Assembly: GCA_018907035.1 (NCBI GenBank)
Contig: JACCIC010000003.1
Coordinates: forward strand, 6,147,001-6,211,000
Length of the DNA stretch: 64,000 nt
Source of the DNA: Sycobia sp. Sy_11
Lineage: Eukaryota > Arthropoda > Insecta > Hymenoptera > Epichrysomallidae
Reading direction: 5' to 3'
Under the pieces are notes generated by a model. It was not told the origin of the DNA. It made no database searches and saw only the letters and a program-made list of their open reading frames with translations. Shown piece by piece: positions 38,439 through 51,777 of this stretch; position 1 is the first letter of the stretch, and every line of letters begins with the position of its first letter. The position numbers and the translations under genes were made by a program.

Positions 38439-38731
38439 CAGACATTGTGCGAACGCGCGTCTAAAGACTGCCCCCCCCCCAGCCGCCGCGAAGGCGCGCG
38501 TCGCGCTCGCGGCTCCTTTGATCGCCTCTCCCATTCTTTCGAGCCCCTGCATCAGTGCGGGCCGGTGCGCTCAGGAGTGAAGCCGCCGTTATAACGGGAT
38601 TACCCCCACCCCCTTCCCGCCGCGGTAATTGCTTGCGCATAACCCTCGAGGGAGGGACCGGGCGATCCGACGAGGTGACAATGCGGCTCACCGTGTCGCG
38701 TACTGCATGCGAGAGTTGTTACTGAACGAGT

Positions 38732-38732
<1 letters not shown>

Positions 38733-38773
<41 letters not shown>
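38733..38773. repeat. (GA)n microsatellite
   Basis: GA alternation at the right border of the same CpG-rich block. Confidence 0.95.
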
Positions 38774-38776
<3 letters not shown>

Positions 38777-39080
38777 ACTAGTTTTTTCGTTCATTCGTAG
38801 GAGGGGGTGATTGTTTTGTCGTTTCGAATGGGAAAGGGATAGATGTTATGACTATTTCAGAAAAATTATTAGAATTATTAGATTTTCTAGAATAAATATA
38901 GTATTTATGGAACATAATGTCAAGATTGATACGAACGAATATTATCAACAGCCAGTATTCATATTCAAACTTTCTATATTATTCGACGTTAACTGTCAAT
39001 GTTTGGTCATTTTTTGGTTCTTTTGCTTGAAAAAAACGATGAACCATAGAGCTGGTTAAATAAGCAGATACCTTAATTTT

Positions 39081-39112
39081 GCCTTTATATATATTTATAT
39101 ATATATAAAGGC
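39081..39112. repeat. 32-bp near-perfect palindrome
   Basis: GCCTTTATATATATTT..ATATAAAGGC with matching 7-bp edges GCCTTTA/TAAAGGC around TA-rich DNA. It sits immediately left of the dispersed-repeat copy at 39166. Confidence 0.6.
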
Positions 39113-39165
39113 AACTGTACACTTTGCTCAAGCTCAACATGATTTTTACATTTTTACAAAAGTGT

Positions 39166-39355
39166 AGTCACTGAAGCTGAAGCCGAGTGGTTCGAAAGGT
39201 CGGACAACAACGAAGTTAAACTTAGAATTTTAAATTTAGAATTTAAATTAAAATTTAGAATTATTTATTTTCAATAATTATATTTTCTAGTAACACTTTA
39301 TGTTTCAGATTCTACGTGTGTGAATATAAACAAGCACAGCTTGACTGTCATAATA
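39166..39355 (+). repeat. dispersed repeat, second full copy
   Basis: Hairpin block CTGAAGCTG, stem AGCC-GAG-TGGTT, then CGAAAGGTCGGACAACAACG, followed by an AT-rich spacer and the tail TTTCAGATTCTACGTGTGTG then AATATAAACAAGCACAG and CTTGACTGTCATAAT (39303-39354). It is colinear with the 60.8-kb copy but diverged. A perfect-edged palindrome lies just upstream (39081-39112). Confidence 0.6.
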
Positions 39356-39431
39356 TTAGTATAATTAGAATATTATATGGGTGGTTTTATTTTTCATACA
39401 AATGCGTTTATCATGCAGTTTGAAAAAAAAT

Positions 39432-39435
<4 letters not shown>

Positions 39436-39477
<42 letters not shown>
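39436..39477. repeat. (TA)n array
   Basis: AT alternation about 80 bp right of the dispersed-repeat copy. Confidence 0.95.
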
Positions 39478-39480
<3 letters not shown>

Positions 39481-41608
39481 CTTTCAACGTTTAAATAAGT
39501 TTTAAATGAAATAGTACAATAAAAATTATTTCCTAGTTAAACAATTTTTATGATTATTCGATTATTTTCAATTATTTCAACTGTTAATTAAGGATAATAT
39601 TAACAAAAGCTCTAATTGAAAAAGTTATTTCATATATATTATCGTTTTTCCACAAGGTTCCTATTGAAATTGCAAAAACAGTCCTTCCCCTTTTTATGTA
39701 TCTCAACAAAAATATTCGTTATTAAGTGAAACATCGCTGTATAAATATATACAGTATAAATATATGCGTACGCATTTATTTATTATAGAAAAAAAATTCT
39801 CACACTTCGCTTTCAAAGCGACAAAGGCTCTTTCGTTATATAATAACGCAAACAAATCCTCTTTGCATAATCGCGGCGATATAAAAGGCATCGCCCAAGA
39901 AGAGCCTCGGAGGTGAGTGGCTGAGGAGTGGGACGCCTGGTCGGAACATGCCTCGAGTTCCCGACAATAATGCACAAAGGAAAAGGCAGCGGAGCCTCCT
40001 CTCCACCCCCCCCACTCCCCACCCCTTGCCGAAAGCGCGCCCGCGCCAAGGTGGATGTATATATACGTACATGCGTGAAAGCGCCCGTTGCAGAGCACAA
40101 CGCCCGAAGGCGTAAAATAAACCCCGCGGCCGGGCTGCCGCGCCGCGCTGATTGCGGCTGGGACCCCCGACGGCGCCGTGCGCCGGGAGTTCTTCCTCCT
40201 TCTCGCTGTATGTATCTCCGGCCTGGGCGCCAGCTCCCCCCTCCCCCCTCACCCCGCCCCCTTCCCCACCCGCGCCACCGCCACCACGCGCGACTTTCGC
40301 CTTTGCCCCGCGCGGGAGCCGACGCTCTCGTTTGTCCCTCCGTCCCGGCTCCAATCAGGCCTGGCAAATCGAATTGTTTAACGCGCGCCCGCCGAGCGCC
40401 AACTGCCACTTAAATCCCGGCATCTGTTGGAACTCCGCTCCTGCCGCGTGGGCTTGCGCGACTCGATCCCTATCCGTCGCCGGGTCTCTCTCGCTCTTGC
40501 GCCGTGCGCAAAATTCAATTTTCTTTTTTCTCATTTTTTTCGCTCTGTTTTTTTTCTTCTTCTCGCTCCTTGCCCGCTTTTCTTTTCAGAGGGAAAACGA
40601 GCCCGTTTTCTGGTAACGCCGGACTTACGCGCAACTGGGACAGATTGGACGATAGGGCGAATTACTGATTCGTGGAGATTGCGATCGTGAATGTCGCGTT
40701 TGATGTTATTGTAGCTCGATTGTCACGAAAAAGAAAGAAATTGACGAACGCACATGAAAGAGATGCATTTCCATGAGTGTGCGTTTCCGAACGACTATTT
40801 ATGAAGTTTCACCAGGAAAGGTTATTGAAAAAATCATTGCATACTGTATGAATTTACAAAATATACGATAAAAATATACGAAAAACAATAAAATGTACGA
40901 AAAAAACCTGTATTAATTGTTTTTTTTTTTAAATAGATTATTTTTATACTAAGAACTATTCCTATGAGTACACTTGTTTTCAAATACGCCATTAACCATT
41001 CTATCTCACAGTATAAAACTGAATTCTTCATAAAATAGAAAAGAAGGGTTCAGTGATGAACAATTAAAATTATTAAATATTAACGTTGAATGATCAAATA
41101 CAATTGATGCCATCTTAAATAAAAAAATCCTATTCTCCGTGAACAGGAACGAACGATCGTCTATCGTTTGCAAATGATCGCAGGTTTTTTTCGCCTCGCG
41201 CGGCAAATAACACGCCACGAACGTCCGTCCTAACCGTAATGGCAAAGAGAGAACGCGCCGATCCGCGCGATCCGCGACTCGAGCGTCGAAAGTGCTGCCC
41301 TCGTGAAAAATTCCGCCCCAACTACCCGCCGACCTCGTTTACCGCTCAGCGCTGGCTGGCGGTGGGCGTCCGACTGTTCCGGAGCGCGCCCCGAGTGCAG
41401 AGCGCAAAAGCGCAATTCCACGCGCCCGCTACTTCTTCAAGCCACCCTCCCCACACCCGCTCTCCCACATCGCCAAGAGAAGCCCGGTAATTGAGCCATT
41501 AGATCGATAAGTTGTATTATTCGCCGCGGCCGACGGCCTCTCGAATATATATATATATACTTATACGCCTGGTACGAGCCGAATACTTATGCGAAATAAG
41601 TATGAGCT

Positions 41609-41642
<34 letters not shown>
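41609..41642. repeat. (CT)n microsatellite
   Basis: Pure CT run between GC-rich segments. Confidence 0.95.
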
Positions 41643-41645
<3 letters not shown>

Positions 41646-42032
41646 CTCTCCTCCTCGTCTTTCTTTCCACGAGGGTCTGCCGCCGCGGTTGGCGCTCTGC
41701 ACGCCTATTACCTGGCGCAGCGCCGAGCATTGTTTTATGCCGTCGAGCCGGACGCGCGTCGCGGCACGTGCACATAAATCCGTGACCGGGCCGACAGTTC
41801 TCTCGCACCGTCGCGTCGCGGTGAGTTGGGAATGGCGGGGGGCGGGAGGGCTCGATTTCTTGCCGGGGAGGTAGGCGACGCCTACGTACGCGCGCGCGTG
41901 CTGCCCCCCCCCCCCAACCTGGGGCGAAATCGAGAGGGTGGCTAAACGAAGTGTGGCAAGTTGAAAGGGGGCGGGGGGAGGGGGATGTGGGTTACGCGAG
42001 GCCGGAACTGTTTGGCTCGCGAGTCCCAGTGG

Positions 42033-42033
<1 letters not shown>

Positions 42034-42086
<53 letters not shown>
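42034..42086. repeat. (TA)n array
   Basis: Pure AT alternation at the right edge of a GC-rich block. Confidence 0.95.
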
Positions 42087-42090
<4 letters not shown>

Positions 42091-44363
42091 GTCAACGGCG
42101 CGTCGGTAGGAGGGTGCGAAACTGAAAATTAAAACGAACAGATATGTACTCCATGGGGATACACCGATAATACGAGAGTGAAAGATTGAGAATATATTTT
42201 GAAAAAAAATCATAAGTACAATCGCTGCAATTTACGAAAAATTATTGTTAAATGTTCTATAAAAGAAAGTTATAAATTTTGGGGAAAATATTTACCAAAT
42301 TTTCTGGGCTAATTATTGGTATAAAGTATTCTGCAAATAGTATTTATTAGATAAGACTTTACGTGCATTTTTGAAAAATTTTTAGTTAAATTTTTTATAT
42401 AAAAAACGAAAACCCAAATAAACAATTAAGTTGCAAAAAATCCTAATAATACGATTTTGTAAATTTTGAGCGATATTTTCCATAATACACAATCTCAATT
42501 ATTTAAAAACACATTAATTGTTCATGTTAGAAATTTTAGCGTTCTAATTATTTATGATTTGATTTGACGATTATGGTAAATTAAAATTATATTTATAAGG
42601 CTTGAAAAAAAGAGAAATTAAAAATGATTAAAAAAAGGTATTATTCATTAATTTTGAGATCATATTTATGTTTATATTAAGACAACGAAAAAATATATTA
42701 TTACAACATCTATTAGACTCGGAAATAGCGTTCAATTCTCATAAAGTCTAAAATTTAAAAGATGCCTTCATGGCCTCCATTATTTCTATTTCATTCTCAA
42801 TGCAGATAATAACTTTACCAACATGCAAACGATACATTGTGCTTCGTTGTTGCGAATTATTAATATTAACGTCGACTCTCGGGGGGTCGCGCATTTATTA
42901 GCTTCGATGATCTCCGATAACGGGGCGCGCGAGATATTCAAATTGCCGCACACGGTCGCGTTCGTTGCGGGGGCGCGTTCGCATTGAAGCGAGGCGCTCG
43001 CGATTTCGCCCGCGGCTTTTTCGTTCCGCTCGACGGGATAGGGTTGGGAGGTTTTCCTCCTCGCGTTGCTAATACTTGGGTCTTAGGGACGCGAGGGGCC
43101 GTGGAAGTGGTAATGAAATTTGATAGAGATCCGATTGGGAAAGAGCGTAGAGTTGCGGGAGAGCGTCAGTCAAGAAACGCGAGGGGTGGGTAGGGCGATG
43201 GATTTTGAAATTTCAAGAGTTCGATATTCTTAGGTAACGTACACTTGGCATAGTGGGACTCTGTAATTATCTTTCTATTGGGTTTTAAATTGTTGTTTAT
43301 CGTCGCATGTCCCATACGAACGTTGAGCACTATCAAATCCATTACGACGATGTATATATAAAGACATTACTTTTTTTTCTTCATTCGTGACTCTTATCGT
43401 TCGATTGTATGATTGTGTACTCGACAAATATATCGCGGGCCTCCCTGGGATTTGGCGGCTACGTTGTTTTCAAATATTTTAAATGTTTCGCAAATCAAGC
43501 GACCTGTTGTTTTCGAATATTTGACGGAATAGACTGCTTATATTGGTGATTACCTCGTTTATCTAATATAAGCGTTTCTGGGCGGTATTTGAAAGTTTGA
43601 TACGCAATCTCGTGACGACGATTTGATTCTTTTGCTGTCTGGTTTAATTTAGTAAGATACTAAATCAGTCTAAGCAATTCTAAAGATATTTTTTTTATTA
43701 AACCGACTCATTTCGTTGTTTTGATTTTCGTCTTTTGTATGTATTCTTTTTCTTCAATTCTTGACAAGCGTAGTCCGCGTTACTTTTGTTGCATTTATTT
43801 TCTTAATATCTGCTAATTTATTTAATATCTCTTTAAATTTGATCCTTGGATTCATCTTTCCTATACATTGAATGAGATACGAGCGTCCTGTATTCTTTGA
43901 CAGGGACATTTATTTTATTTTATGAACCATTCAGAATTTTTTGACATCGTTACGCTTAACGCGCACTTGGGATTTGAGACTAACTGTTAGTTACGATAGT
44001 TATACGATAGTTACACGATCAAAGCTTTCTTTTCAACGGAAAGTTATCGATGCGGTATTAATATTCATGCGATAGCTTTTCAAGCGATTAATTCGGTTCA
44101 TCCTTCGATACATTAGAAAATTGAATATTTTCTTTATAAAGAGATAATAATGCTTATATGATCATTAAAAATATGCTGAGATATAATAGATTCCTATATT
44201 ATATTTATATATAAATACCGTAAATATCAATTCAAGGAATGAATTACAATTATTTAAAGATCATAATATGATAAATCAGAAAAATTTTCAAAAATTTTAG
44301 TGTTATTAGTAGTTATCTTCGCTTAGTGATATTAGTAATTATTTAATCACGAAATAATTTCTC

Positions 44364-44368
<5 letters not shown>

Positions 44369-44413
<45 letters not shown>
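44369..44413. repeat. (TA)n array
   Basis: Pure AT alternation at the left edge of the largest intronic CpG-rich block. Confidence 0.95.
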
Positions 44414-44416
<3 letters not shown>

Positions 44417-44996
44417 CTATAGAATCATTAAGACGAGTTAGAAGCTATTACTTTCAAACTGTGAATACATCAGAGACCCAAATTGTGAAACGCCTGTTTG
44501 CTAACCCATTACTTCGAGCCACCGAGGTTCTGGGCGTCGCCAACAGAAATAAAGTTACATATATCAACGCACTCCATATGTATAATACCATTGCCGTTTA
44601 TTCTGCGGACGACTGAACGAACGAACGGGCGCACGCCGAGCGATTCGAGAGAGCGAATTTTCATTTACTCGAGAGCGCGCCGACTGGAGACACCGGGCGA
44701 CGGTGAAGCGTGTACAGCGAGCCGATATCTCGCACTCGCTCGCTCTGCCCTTCTTTCCCTATCGCTCGCTCAACAGTGCGCGAAGCCGATTCCTTCGAGC
44801 GCGTCCTCGAGTGCCTTATACGCCCATATCCCCGATATCTCATCGGCGGCGATATACGAGCGTATGCACATACGAGCACGCATACAAACGGAGGAGCGTG
44901 TACACAGTCCGAGGCGTTCGACAACGCGACGAGGAGAGTGAGCGCGAGGCGCTCGGGCGCGCACCCTAAAAGTGCAAAAGTGTACTTGCTCTCTTT

Positions 44997-45012
44997 TCCT
45001 CTCTCACTCTCT

Positions 45013-45046
<34 letters not shown>

Positions 45047-45060
45047 GCTCTCTCTGTCTC
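44997..45060. repeat. (CT)n-rich tract
   Basis: Interrupted CT alternation inside the CpG-rich block 44490-45730. Confidence 0.9.
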
Positions 45061-47597
45061 ACCCCCGACCGTCTCGGTCGTACGCGGGCCGCGCGGGCGC
45101 GGCGCTCCGTGGAACGGAGAGATGAATTCGAAGCGATATTGCGCGAGAGGGAGCTACGCAGATATACATTCTAGTGGCGGAGAGGGCGCTCGCTCGCGGG
45201 GCCCGTCGACGCGTGAACGCGTCACGCATAGGCACGTGGCCGTGTATGTACTGCCGAGGACATAATACGTGCCGCGGGGGATGTGGGGATGGGGGGGGAG
45301 GGGTTAGGCGGCGCCCCCGCGGCAATATGCTTTCCCTATTGCGACCCCTGTGCGTGCCGCGCGCGCGTCTGCGTCCCTGCGCGCGTGCTGCGTTCGACGA
45401 AAGCGTCGGCGCACACGGAGCCCCGATTATTTCTTATTCTTTCGCCCGGCCTCCTATACACGGGCGAATGCGCGCGATTGCGCTTCTTGTATAACGGGAA
45501 GGAAATTTCGGGGCGAGGGATGTTTCCTGGCTACTTCTCCATCTCGGCCCGCTTCCCGCCCGCTCGACCCTCTTTCTGCCGCTTGGTCGGCCTCTGTGTC
45601 GATGCACTTCGTGTCACGGGGCAGAGGAAAACGGGAAAAATCGTGCAAGGTCGGTCTCGCATCGATGTCGGTCGAACGTTTTCTCATACTTTGTTCGATG
45701 TTCTCGTTCTGCACGCCCGATAAAAGATGCGGCGGCGCGTTATATACTTCGAAAATTGAGAAGGATGAAAGGTTATGATATTTTCTTGAAGACGAAGCAT
45801 CCTTCATGTACGCGTGTGCATGAATTTTGATGAAGTTCGTTCAGACATTTTTAAAATTAATATTTTGAAGTCCAACGATTAATTGTTGATTTAAGGATAC
45901 AGTAGAACAATTAGTATCAGTCTTTTCCTGTAACGGTGACATTTTAAAATTAACATTTTCTTTCGCAATGTTATATTTTTCTTTCAAAATTAGATGTTTC
46001 AAAATCACTTCATGTTTAGAGCGGTAGCGAAAATTCAAAAACGAAAACAAAAATATAAAAATTTGAGAACGAAGTATCGTTGTCACTTGAATAAATAGTA
46101 TCTTTGATAAGTTGAATATCTACTTCGTGAAACATTGTAAACTTGAATGAAGTAAGGGCGGTAAGTCTAACAGGGACATTAATTACTTTAAACACTTGTG
46201 TTGCACGATATTTTAAGTTCTAAATGGAATAAATAAAAAGAAATCAATGAATTGACAACATAAAATTATTTATGCAAAATAAGAATCAATTTAACTCTAA
46301 CCAGTTTTTCCAACAAATAAAATATTGCTGTGCATATTATTAACATTATACTCAAAGCAATTTATCATAGTATGCTTAAGAATAAGTCACCTGTCGCTTT
46401 ACTCATGAGCCCAGCAGGTGACTATGAGCAAAATGAACAGAATAAATTATTTTAGAGGTCTCTTAGTAATTTATAAACCCTTCTTAGTTTAAATAGATGG
46501 AAATGTTATCAGCTTTGCTTTTATTAATGTTTTATTTTATTTTAGCAGTTTTTTTCGAGATTTTGGAGATAAGTTTTGTATTTCATGTTAACATTTATGT
46601 AAACGTGTAAAATAATTTCTTTTAGTATTACAATCTGCACATTTATTAAAATAAAACGTTAATTACTTTAATGTATATAAATTAAGATCAATAATAATAA
46701 ATTGTTCGATGGATAATAATTGTTAAAAACTCTGGTACGACTACGTTCGAACCTAATTTAAATCGGTTACCATTTCTGTTCAATGACGTCAAATGAAAGA
46801 TTATTATCAAAGGTAAAACATAGACAAATTACGCTTTCTGGTCCTTTATCTGAGTACGTTATTTCTATTCTTAACTCGTTTTTTTAATACTGTTGCTCCG
46901 ATTAAGAACAATAAAATTTTCACAAATTTGTTATCTTTAAAAATTCTCAAATACTATATTAAATTATTGTAATTCGAAATGGAGATGGTCGATCGAGATA
47001 TACGTACAGTATACATATATAAAGCAAAAAGGGCAAAACACGGCACGTGCTCGATCGAACTTTCAAGTTCACCTGCCAATTACCCGAGTACGGGAAACAA
47101 CGCGGGAGTCAATGGCAAATAAAGCCTTAAAATTAATAAGTCCGTAAGCGCGTCTATCGGTACACCTTGGCTAATGAGACTTTCCCACAGTCGCGCCCTC
47201 GCACCCGCCACACTTCGGCATTGACTCGCACCTGCGAATCGGAGCGGTGGTAACGGGCACCGTTTAAAAAACAAAAACAAAAAAAAAAAAAAAACAAGCA
47301 AACAAAACCAGAGCGCCTCGTGCCGTGTACTCCACTTCTACCCCTTCCCCTAAAATTGACCTTTAATCATTTCTCAACCGGCACCGGTTAATCGTCCGGG
47401 TTACGCGTATGCAAGCCCACGTGGCGTTTCTTACATTGAACTCCCTCTCCCCTCGCTCTCATAGCTTGCTGCCTTTGTATTTTTTTTCAGCGCACCGATA
47501 GTCACGCTACTGCACTGGTGCTACCCCCCCTCCCACTTACCCTCAGGCCGGCAAGGCGGTAATTACCATAGACTGCCGGAAAAGATAGCGTTGAGAA

Positions 47598-47599
47598 TA

Positions 47600-47628
<29 letters not shown>
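47598..47628. repeat. (GA)n microsatellite
   Basis: GA alternation in a GC-rich block. Confidence 0.9.
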
Positions 47629-47630
<2 letters not shown>

Positions 47631-49466
47631 AAGGAACGCAGGAAGGAACGTGGCGAGGGGGGATGGGTGAGCGGGCCTGCCGCAGCCGCCGCGCAGTGAA
47701 GAAGCCGGACGAATGGTCAGTCTTTCCGCGATCGGAGAGATAGGAGTGGGCGCGGGAGCCGATCGCCGGCCACGAGCTCTCGTTACAATCCTTTTTCCGA
47801 GCATAGGCTAGCTGAGAGGGAGGAGGGGAGGGGGGCTGGGCCACATTTTCTCCGGGCTTCGGCTTGATGTGGGTTAAGCGATCGAAGCAGCAGAGACTCG
47901 TGACGAGGGGCGGGGGTGCAACGGGGGAGGGGATTGAAAATTGCCCGCTCGCGTGTCGCGACGCGCATATACTTGGATAAGTCAGTGAGAAGGGGGGCTA
48001 GCGCTATTTCTTCCCCTTCTTTTGCACCCCATCACCCGTTTTTTCATCGCCTCGTTCTGGGCCGACGGTGCGCGCCGCGGCTATACGCATACACGATGGG
48101 ATTTTCATTAGTATATTCGTCTGCCCCCCCCCTCTCCCGGAGAGTCGAGTGTAAATTTTCGCGGCTAATTTGAGAAATCGTAATCGGCGAACCAATTCTT
48201 TTTATCTCGGACTTTTATGTCTTTTTTATTTTGTAATTAAGTTGTTTATCTGAAGTTTTGTAATCCTAGAAAAAGACGTACAAAAGCTCACATGATTTAT
48301 TTTTATAATAAATAGTTTAGGAGCGTATTAATTTCATAATATAAGGAGTCATCAAAGATTTAAATTGAAAAAAAAAAAAAAACTTCTGAATGGAAGTTAG
48401 AAAGCTTAAAAAAAAATTGAATAAAAAGTTTACCATCAATATAACGACTGTTAACGATAATTTGATTTTTAACTTCTGATAAAATTTCAGGCTCATTCCG
48501 AAATTCTGGTGGTTTTTTTTGACGGTATAACAATGTATCCAATGAATTTGTTAATACTCGTAATAAAGTACATCCTCAATTTTTATAAAATTAAGATTCA
48601 AAAGTCTGATAATAGTTCTAATTATGTAGAATGCTGAAAGTATTTTTCTGGTAAATGCAAGGAATTGTAACATAGAAGATTATATCGTTGTTTGTAGTGA
48701 AAAATACATCCTGGAAGATTTGTTATTCAGGAAAATTTGCGAAAATGGCAAAAAATTCGTTTCGACAACAGTGACTTTCCGTCACATAATGAAAACGGAT
48801 GAAAATGAACCTGAAAAAGTAAACGAGCGACTTTGGCCACTCCGTAGAATACTTTAAAATAATTTTTTGCGACAAAATAAGAAACTATTCTCATTTCACA
48901 CAAAACCGCTCTTATAATATATATATATATATATATACATTGAATTATTGAAATCTTCCGTCAATCGTATACCGATAATGTATAATTGGCATCGCGCAAC
49001 GATCATTCGACTTCTCCTGCGATTAATCGATACCCTCGCATGCATACGCACGCGTGCGCGCGTACATACACGCGCGTTGAACGCGAACTCTTTCGTCTCG
49101 ATTCCAAGTCGTCGCTGAACTGTAAAATCGATCAGAGCTCTGCTCTCCGCAGGCCGCGCGCGTGCGATGCAGGGAATAAGAACGAGCCAAGGCAATGAGT
49201 GGCGGAGTTGAGCGGAGGGGCTGGGGGAGGGCGGGGGTGGGGCAAGGCTTGACGCCGCAAAAAGGTGCAAGGCGAATCAACAAGGTCCCCCACTCTCTGT
49301 AGGGGGCTTCGTGGGAGGTTCTCACCCCGGGGGCCCGCTCGAGCCCACGTAGAGTCCCCCGATAGTCGGCGCGCAGCTCGAGCCGTCCCGCGCGTTGTCG
49401 CGTGACTTCCTGACGTCTCGCTGCGCTGCCGCTCTGGCTAGCGGAAGAGAGGGAAGGAGAGAAAGG

Positions 49467-49470
<4 letters not shown>

Positions 49471-49529
<59 letters not shown>
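49471..49529. repeat. (GA)n microsatellite
   Basis: Nearly 60 bases of GA alternation; a shorter one follows at about 49740-49762. Confidence 0.95.
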
Positions 49530-49531
<2 letters not shown>

Positions 49532-50696
49532 AGACGCATTGGCAAAGTCGATCTGACCCTCCTAACCTTTCTTTTTTTTCTTCTTTTCCTTCTTCGCTCC
49601 CGATATATCTCCGGGCTTTCCCTTTGTTTCGCTCGCGTAAGCTCGTTACTGCCCCGCCGGGCTGCCCTCCCCTTTCCCCACACCCTTTATTCCCCCGTCA
49701 GTTTTGCTCTTTCGATGTTCAAACAGAGAAATAGAGATAGATAGAGAGAGAGAGAGAGAGAGTGAGAGAAAGAGCGCGGAGTAGGAGAAGAATTCGATTT
49801 TTAGCGGCTATAGTGCCACTCGAAGCGGTGAATTGTATATACCATGATGGATAATCCGTCCACTTTCGTGCTATACAGAGCCAAAGAGGATTACAATTCT
49901 GGTAACATATATTTAAGATCGAATCGAACGCGATGACTTAATAGGATCATATATTGGAAGGCTGTACTACTTCATGAATTTCTGGCTTTTTCTCTCTCGT
50001 TTTTCGAGCAATGGGCAAATTTTTTTTATATCTGTAATTATTTTCGTGTTCCTGGCCTTTTCTATTAATGCCGACGATGTATAATCGAGATTTGAATAAA
50101 ATTGTAAAATAAGTTCCTTGTGCTTTAATCTACAACTAGATTGTATGAATTCTTGTGAACAACTAATTGACTTGTCCAGTTAATTTTATCTACTAACTTA
50201 ACACTTTTTCAAGACACCGAATCTAATTGTAAAAATTCGTTCCCATTGATATCGTTATACATAATTGCAAACTTCAGTCAATAATTAATTTAATCAATCG
50301 CTAAACATATCAGAGAATTATAAACTTCTTGTTAAAATTATTTTATAGCGCTCGTTGTTAAGTCAAGTTATATGATTAATTATTTATTACATCTTATCAC
50401 CCAGATCTTATTGCGTTTATTACACAATATTCTCGGTATACTTGAGTTTCCTTCTGGATACACTTGCGAGGCATCAAAAAAAAAAAAGAAAAAAAAGAGC
50501 ATAGCCAAAACAACAACTGCGTAACCAAAGAAAAACCGAAACTCCTCCCTGTGGACAAACAATTTCCGAGTCAGCGCCGCGCGTCAAAGAACCCTCGACC
50601 TCCCGTACACGCGCACGTGCGAACTTATAATATAACGCGGATCACTGCTGCCGCGCGGCCCCGCGGCTCTTTTAAAGGCACGCATATATGACTATA

Positions 50697-50733
50697 TGTG
50701 TGTGTGTATGTATGTGTGTGTGCGTGTGTGTGT
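50697..50733. repeat. (GT)n-rich microsatellite
   Basis: Interrupted GT run with TATG and CGTG variants. Confidence 0.85.
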
Positions 50734-51777
50734 AAGTATAGGTACACACGAGCTCTCGCTGTAATTTCAATTTTCACGGACAACCGTAAGTTGGCGTTTA
50801 TGTGTGGTACGTGGAGCGAAGTTCGTGCGCGCGGGCGTACATACGTCTACGCCTCGTGTAACGAGCTTAACTGCCTGCCCCTCCACCAGACACATACACA
50901 CGCATACGCGCTAACCACGAAAAAAGGGGCAAAACTGATATGGGATGACGCTCGAGTGGATCTGGAAAAGAATGGGGCGGCTGTAAAGCAGTCGATCAGG
51001 CTATGAAAGCGACGTGATTTGAGAATATGTTTATACGGAGATAGTAGGAAAGGAAGCTCTTTTTTTTTTATCGTTTTTGCAATAATAGAATTTGCTTTAT
51101 TTTTAGCTAAAGTCTCGAATAGAAAGTTTTTTTTTTGTTACTATAACTTAGTTTTCTGAGGTTTAATAAAGGACTTCGGAAAAAATTTCATAAAAAAAAT
51201 CGAGGTTAAACTGTTAAAAATTCTTTTTTTGCTCTTTTGGACATTGTCGTGAATATCATTTTTCAGCTATATAATTCTCCGTTGATCGTATCATTCTGTT
51301 AAAATCGTCTTTTGATAGTTAGAATAAACACGCGCATTATATACACGGGGAGAAAGATCTCATTCCAAATATAACTGCAAAGGTATCTAATCAGAAGAAT
51401 AGATAGGTCTTTTATTATAAAGCAGTTGCGAGTCGAGATAACGTATATCAACAGCGGTCTCTTCTCTCGAAAGTTTCACACTCCGATGCTCGCGAGCTAA
51501 GCCTGCGCAATTCGCATCACCAAGCAATCGACCAAGCAGCATGTCTATGATTTTATATAGGACGTATCATCAGTTCTTATGAAACTGTATAAATCGTATC
51601 TCGGAAATTCGATGGGCGCGTGAAATGAGGGCATGATTGATTAGTAGACTTTAACGTATTGTCGATTCGACTTTGTATAATTCTACAGCTTCGTTGCGAG
51701 CTTTTGTCACTTAGGATATGATTAGATTGGTTTAAAGCCACGATCGAAGTTACCACGAAAAAAACTCCAAAACAGAA

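Noticed and set aside
39813..40616. Frames of 131-198 codons on both strands
   Set aside because: A product of GC-rich sequence; mutually overlapping, no recognisable domain.
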